Origin: Azospirillum cavernae | GTDB taxonomy: Bacteria; Pseudomonadota; Alphaproteobacteria; Azospirillales; Azospirillaceae | Direction: 5' to 3' | Length of the DNA: 64,000 nucleotides | Assembly: GCF_003590795.1 (NCBI RefSeq) | Contig: NZ_QYUL01000005.1 | Coordinates: 515,289 to 579,288, forward strand | Program-made: the position numbers and the translations under genes | The notes under the pieces: generated by a model | What the model saw: the letters and a program-made list of their open reading frames with translations, nothing else | Databases searched by the model: none | Told to the model about the DNA's origin: nothing | Shown here: piece after piece, positions 60,235-64,000 of the stretch | Layout: each line of letters begins with the position of its first letter | How positions within the stretch are numbered: position 1 is the first letter of the stretch

Positions 60235-62034
60235 TCAGGCGCGGATGCGGGCCTGATCGTCGGCGCGGCGGCTTTCCTCCTGGCCCCACTCCAGCAACCG
60301 GGCGACCGCGCCGTCGGCGGGAGGGAGCAGGAAGGGCGCCGCGCCCAGCAGAACCGCGCCGCTGCCGCCGTCGATGGTCAGCAAATCGCCGCTGCGGATG
60401 GTGATGTCCCCGACGGTCATCCGGCCCTGCTCCGGCTCGATGCGCAAGGCGCGGGCGCCCGCCACGCAGGGACGGCCCAGGCCGCGCGCCACCGTGGCGG
60501 CGTGGCTGGTGAAGCCGCCGCGCGCGGTGACGATCCCGACCGACGCCTGCATCCCGCGAATGTCGTCCGGCAGGGTTTCCGGTCGGCACAGAATGACCGG
60601 AACGCCGGTTTGCGCCAAGCGCACCGCCTCGTCGCCGGTGAAGACCACGCGGCCCGTCACCGCCCCCGGCGAGGCCGCCAGACCGTTGGCGATGGCGGTC
60701 GCCGCCACCTCTGGCGCCAGAACCGGGCGCAGCAGCTCGTCCAGCGCCTGCGGATCGACGCGCTCCACCGCCGAGCGGCGGGTGATGATCCCCTCCAGGG
60801 CCAAATCCACGACGATGCGCACGGCGGCGGCGTTGGACCGCTTGCCCGCGCGGGTTTGCAGGATGAACAGCCGCCCGGATTCCACCGTGAACTCAATGTC
60901 CTGCATGTCGCCGAAGGCGCGCTCCAACCGGGCCGACACCGCTTGCAACGCGGCGAACACGGCGGGCAGATGGGTTTCCATCGAGCGGCCCGGCAAAATG
61001 GTCCCGCTCGCGTCGCGGCGGGCCATCAGCGGATCGGGGTCGCGGATTCCCGACACCACGTCTTCGCCCTGGGCGTTGGCGAGAAACTCGCCGCACAGCC
61101 CCGGCTCGCCGGTCGAGGGATCGCGGGTGAACAGCACGCCAGAGCCGGAATCCTCGCCCCGGTTGCCAAAGGCCATCGCCTGCACCGTCACCGCCGTTCC
61201 CCAACTGTCGGGGATGCCGTGCAGGCTGCGGTAAGCCACGGCACGCGGATTCATCCAAGAGCGGAACACCGCCGCGACCGCCGCCCGCAACTGCTCCGCC
61301 GGATCCTGTGGGAAAGGCTGGCCGCAATGATCGAGCACCGCCTGTTGATAGAGCGGCAGCAGGAGCCGCCAGTCATCCGCCGTCAGATCGGCGTCGCGGA
61401 CCAGACCGCGCGCGTCCTTGTGATCGTCCAACAACTGGTCGAACACCCGGCCCGGCACGCCCAGCACCACCGGCGCGTAGGTTTGGATCAGGCGGCGGTA
61501 ACAATCATAGGCGAAGCGGGCGTCGCCGTGGCGCGCCGCCAGCGCGTCCACCGTGCGGTCGTTCAGCCCCAGATTCAGCACCGTGTCCATCATACCCGGC
61601 ATCGACGCCTGCGCGCCCGAACGAACCGCCAACAACAGCGGCGCGTCCAACCCACCAAAACGCGCGCCCGCGCGGGTTTCCAGCACGCGCAACGCCTCGG
61701 CCAAACGCGCCTCGAAGGCTGGAAGGACGCGTTGCGCGTCGCCCTGCGCCGCCTGCATCCGCCGACCAACCTCGGTCGTGATGGTGAAGCCGGGGGGAAC
61801 CGGCACGCCCAACCGGGCCATGGCGACCAGACCGGCCCCCTTGCCGCCCAACCGTTCCGGGCCGATGGACGCGCCCGACGGCGGCAACGGCGCGCCGACG
61901 CCAAACTCGACGATCCAGGAGGAGGCGTCCACAACCGGCTCCAGCGCGACAACGGAGGCTACGCGGTGATCCGTCGCTCGCGACGTTTCGCCGACCACAC
62001 CCTCGATCATCCCCACACCCACGGCCGATTCCAT
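60235..62034 (-). CDS. Short pyruvate phosphate dikinase-like protein lacking the pyruvate domain
   Basis: This 599-residue protein matches PPDK from the start through the phosphohistidine domain. The ATP-grasp part has GGKGAGLVAMARLGVPVPPG, RSGAQASMPGMMDTVLNLGL and FTRDPSTGEPGLCGEFLANA; then GDMQDIEFTVESGRLFILQT; and the swivelling His domain with TARGGFTSHAATVARGLGRP, including the phosphorylated His. Full PPDK continues for about 350 residues as a TIM barrel that binds pyruvate/PEP; here the protein stops after about 70 more residues. It could autophosphorylate and pass phosphate to another partner. The ATG at 62034 has GGAGGG upstream. Confidence 0.87.
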   Translation of the reverse strand: MESAVGVGMIEGVVGETSRATDHRVASVVALEPVVDASSWIVEFGVGAPLPPSGASIGPERLGGKGAGLVAMARLGVPVPPGFTITTEVGRRMQAAQGDAQRVLPAFEARLAEALRVLETRAGARFGGLDAPLLLAVRSGAQASMPGMMDTVLNLGLNDRTVDALAARHGDARFAYDCYRRLIQTYAPVVLGVPGRVFDQLLDDHKDARGLVRDADLTADDWRLLLPLYQQAVLDHCGQPFPQDPAEQLRAAVAAVFRSWMNPRAVAYRSLHGIPDSWGTAVTVQAMAFGNRGEDSGSGVLFTRDPSTGEPGLCGEFLANAQGEDVVSGIRDPDPLMARRDASGTILPGRSMETHLPAVFAALQAVSARLERAFGDMQDIEFTVESGRLFILQTRAGKRSNAAAVRIVVDLALEGIITRRSAVERVDPQALDELLRPVLAPEVAATAIANGLAASPGAVTGRVVFTGDEAVRLAQTGVPVILCRPETLPDDIRGMQASVGIVTARGGFTSHAATVARGLGRPCVAGARALRIEPEQGRMTVGDITIRSGDLLTIDGGSGAVLLGAAPFLLPPADGAVARLLEWGQEESRRADDQARIRA

Positions 62035-62055
62035 GCGAACCCTCCAACGAGCAGC

Positions 62056-62128
62056 CTTTCGGGATGTCCCGAAAGCCCCAACTTTCAGCATGCGCCTTTG
62101 TCACCGCACTGCACAACGATACTATCGT
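62056..62128. promoter_or_regulatory. Two palindromes upstream of the short PPDK gene
   Basis: CTTTCGGGA-TG-TCCCGAAAG (62056-62075) and ACGATA-C-TATCGT (62116-62128) lie 20-95 bases before the start. Both are perfect and in an AT-richer tract, so a regulated promoter is likely. The rest of 62035-62296 shows no gene. Confidence 0.5.
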
Positions 62129-62296
62129 GTAATTTTCAAGCTGTTGGAAGCGGGTAAAACTTGCCTGTTCTTACGTTTTGTTGATTTTTCCGAAGGGTGT
62201 GGCCGTTGTGCCGAACCCGATCCGGGCAAGAATCCGCGCGGCGGGGCGTCGCCATCCCCTTGGCGCGCCTGGAAAATCCAGCGTTTTCGCGTGAAA

Positions 62297-62914
62297 TCAA
62301 CCCAGCAAAGCCGCGCTCAGCAAGGCGGCGACCGCCGGGGGATCGCGCATCGCCAGCCCCATCACCGCCGCCCCCGCCGCCCCCACTTTTCGGCATTGGA
62401 CCAGCGCTGCGGCGCTTTCCACGCCCCCCAGCGCGACGATGGGAAGCCGCGACTCGGAGACGACCGACGCCAACCCATCTTCCCCAATCAGCGGACCATA
62501 GCCGGGCTTGCTGGCCGAGGCGAAGATCGGCGACAGCGTGGCGTAATCGGCGCCCAGCGCCGCCGCCCGCGCCACACCCGCCGCGTCATGGGCCGACGCG
62601 CCGATCAGCGCGTCCGGCCCCAGCAACGCCCGCGCCCGCGCCACGTCGCCGCCATCGGGCAGATGCGCGCCCGCCGCCCCGACCGCCAGGGCCAGCGCCG
62701 GATCGCCGTGCAGCGTCACCACCGCCGACCAGGGCCGCGCGCGCGCCACCAACAGACGGGCCAGCGCCGCCCGTTCCCCCTCCTCCATGTCCTTGTCCCG
62801 AAGCGACAGCCAGCGCGCGCCCCGCGCGAACAGGGCGTCGGCCAGATCGGGCAGCGGCAGAGCCGCTTGGCGACGGTCGGTGATGATGAGCAACGGCGGT
62901 TCGGGAAGCGGCAT
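62297..62914 (-). CDS. ThiE/TenI-family thiamine phosphate synthase-like protein
   Basis: This 205-residue TIM-barrel protein resembles thiamine phosphate synthase: LLIITDRRQA at the start, WLSLRDKDMEEGERAALARL, GAHLPDGG, LIGASAHDAAG, LSPIFASASKPGYGPL and the phosphate loop IVALGGVESAAA. Some ThiE residues are degenerate (the usual TxTK segment reads SASK), so it may be a TenI-like paralogue or a divergent ThiE. No other thiamine gene is near. ATG 62914 was chosen over TTG 62932. Confidence 0.78.
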   Translation of the reverse strand: MPLPEPPLLIITDRRQAALPLPDLADALFARGARWLSLRDKDMEEGERAALARLLVARARPWSAVVTLHGDPALALAVGAAGAHLPDGGDVARARALLGPDALIGASAHDAAGVARAAALGADYATLSPIFASASKPGYGPLIGEDGLASVVSESRLPIVALGGVESAAALVQCRKVGAAGAAVMGLAMRDPPAVAALLSAALLG

Positions 62915-62947
62915 GGCGACAAGCCCTTGCAAGCGCGCGGCGCGGCG

Positions 62948-63847
62948 TCAACCGCGCAGCGCGTCAAGTTTTTTCAGATGATCGACGGCGTGATCGACGA
63001 AAGCGCGCACCCGCCCCGGCATCAGGCGGGCGGTCGGCACCACCACATGCACCGGCAGGGGCGGCGGTTCGGCGTCCGGCAGCAAACGGACCAGCGCGCC
63101 GCTCGCCAGATCGTCGGCGGCCTGATAGGACAGCGGGCGGGTGATCCCCTGCCCGTCCCGCGCGGCGAGCAAGGCCGATTCGACGTGGCTGACGATCAGG
63201 CGCGGCGTCAACCGCACCACCCGCTCCCGCCCATCCAGCGTGAAGCGCCATTCCGGCGGCCCCCGGCGGGGGGCGTTGAAGATGATGGCGTGCCGACTCA
63301 AATCCTCGGGCGTGTCCGGCGCGCCATGGGCGGCCAGATAATCCGGGCTGGCGACCAGCATCCGCGTGACCTGCCCGACCCGCCGGGCGACCAGCGCGGA
63401 ATCGCCAAGCGGGCCGATGCGAATGGCGACGTCCAACTCCTCGTCGATCAGATCGAGATTGCCGTCGGACAGCGCCAATTCGACCCGGATGTCGGGATAG
63501 GCCCGCATGAAGCCGATGACCAGCGGCGTGACATGCTTACGCCCGAACATCACCGGGGCCGTCACCCGCAGGCGACCGCGCAAGGGCTGTTCGGCGCCCG
63601 CCACGATCAACGCCTCGTCATAGTCGGCCAGCAGACGCCGCGCCTGCTCGGCCAACCGCCGCCCGGCCTCGGTCGGGGCCAGATTGCGGGTGGTGCGTTC
63701 GATCAGGCGCACGCCCAACCGTTCCTCCAGCCCGCCCAAGCCGCGCGTGACCGCCGCCGCCGAGCGACCCAGCCGCTTGGCCGCCCCCGCCAGACTGCCG
63801 ACGTCGAGGATGGCGACGAACAGCGCAAGCTCGTCCAGCCGGTCCAT
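62948..63847 (-). CDS. LysR-family transcriptional regulator (CrgA-like group)
   Basis: This 299-residue regulator opens MDRLDELALFVAILDVGSLA and continues KRLGRSAAAVTRGLGGLEER and LIERTTRNLAPTEAG. The effector domain has GRLRVTAPVMFGRKHVTPLV and DVAIRIGPLGDSALVARRVG. It is divergent from the glutathione S-transferase gene that begins at 63955, a very common LysR arrangement, so that gene is its likely target. Confidence 0.9.
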   Translation of the reverse strand: MDRLDELALFVAILDVGSLAGAAKRLGRSAAAVTRGLGGLEERLGVRLIERTTRNLAPTEAGRRLAEQARRLLADYDEALIVAGAEQPLRGRLRVTAPVMFGRKHVTPLVIGFMRAYPDIRVELALSDGNLDLIDEELDVAIRIGPLGDSALVARRVGQVTRMLVASPDYLAAHGAPDTPEDLSRHAIIFNAPRRGPPEWRFTLDGRERVVRLTPRLIVSHVESALLAARDGQGITRPLSYQAADDLASGALVRLLPDAEPPPLPVHVVVPTARLMPGRVRAFVDHAVDHLKKLDALRG

Positions 63848-63954
63848 CCATTCTTCCTATTCTGGCAAGAGTTCCTTGTGATGAGAGCGCATTCCCCCCT
63901 TGGCGCGCAAGTGGTTCCCTGTGGCGACGCTTGGTCCCACCCACGGAGATCCCG

Positions 63955-64000
63955 ATGTCCACCCCTGACCTGACCCTCTACGGCACGCCCCGTTGCCCAA
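63955..64000 (+). CDS. Glutathione S-transferase (N-terminal fragment at window edge)
   Basis: Only the first 15 codons are inside the window: MSTPDLTLYGTPRCP. The TLYGTPRCP strand-turn is typical of the thioredoxin fold of GST-like proteins. A GGAGATCCCG sequence precedes the ATG. The divergent LysR gene supports a regulated detoxification gene. The assignment rests on very little sequence. Confidence 0.5.
   Translation, partial: MSTPDLTLYGTPRCP

Noticed and set aside
62033..63973. A 646-codon plus-strand frame over the ThiE-like and LysR genes
   Set aside because: It lacks any domain and is Arg/Gln/His-rich. Both minus-strand genes are family matches.

Overview
This window is high-GC, gene-dense chromosomal DNA that looks like an alphaproteobacterium of the Rhodospirillales (Azospirillum-like). 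The reasons are the base composition, the FdsGBACD formate dehydrogenase, the GT41/SPINDLY glycosyltransferases, the order purA-hisZ-(hypothetical)-HPP-serC, and the many short operons faced by divergent regulators. I see no insertion sequence, prophage, CRISPR array, rRNA or tRNA. The placement is inference from gene content, not a database result.

Layout. 1-2.6 kb: the 5' part of a LysR gene, an SbtA-type bicarbonate permease and a DMT exporter. 2.7-9.4 kb: an Lrp/alcohol-dehydrogenase pair lying between two copies of the same CoA-transferase 3' end, then CoA transferase, gabT and gabD, with a divergent XRE-cupin (PuuR-like) regulator. 9.4-14 kb: a polyamine-type ABC importer. 14.3-15.3 kb: an orphan TRAP binding protein. 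15.7-19 kb: oxyR facing katA, then a pirin. 19-23 kb: a polar amino-acid ABC importer facing an RpiR-type regulator. 23.2-30 kb: two tandem TPR-GT41 proteins and a PAS-GGDEF-EAL protein. 30.4-35.4 kb: a zinc-finger protein, an ABC ATPase, a lipoprotein hydrolase, and a pseudokinase with a small membrane protein. 35.5-41.8 kb: purA, hisZ, a hypothetical protein, an HPP-family membrane protein and serC. 42-45 kb: two small exported proteins and urate-breakdown genes (uraD, puuE, uraH). 45-50.3 kb: LysR and IclR regulators and a pair of uncharacterised proteins. 50.6-53.1 kb: an archaeal-type lumazine synthase, a BenE transporter and a GntR regulator. 53.1-60.2 kb: fdsGBA-fdhD-fdsD behind a LysR gene. 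60.2-64 kb: a shortened pyruvate phosphate dikinase, a ThiE-like protein, a LysR gene and the first codons of a glutathione S-transferase.

The genes form physiological blocks: polyamine/GABA (or aminovalerate) catabolism, peroxide defence, amino-acid import, purine/histidine/serine synthesis, urate breakdown and formate oxidation. The least explained parts are the pseudokinase and membrane-protein pair, the two-gene unit at 47.8-50.3 kb, the 569-residue protein at 38.3 kb, the archaeal-type RibH and the PPDK without its pyruvate domain. Several well-formed palindromes fall exactly where regulator-facing operons would need operators.
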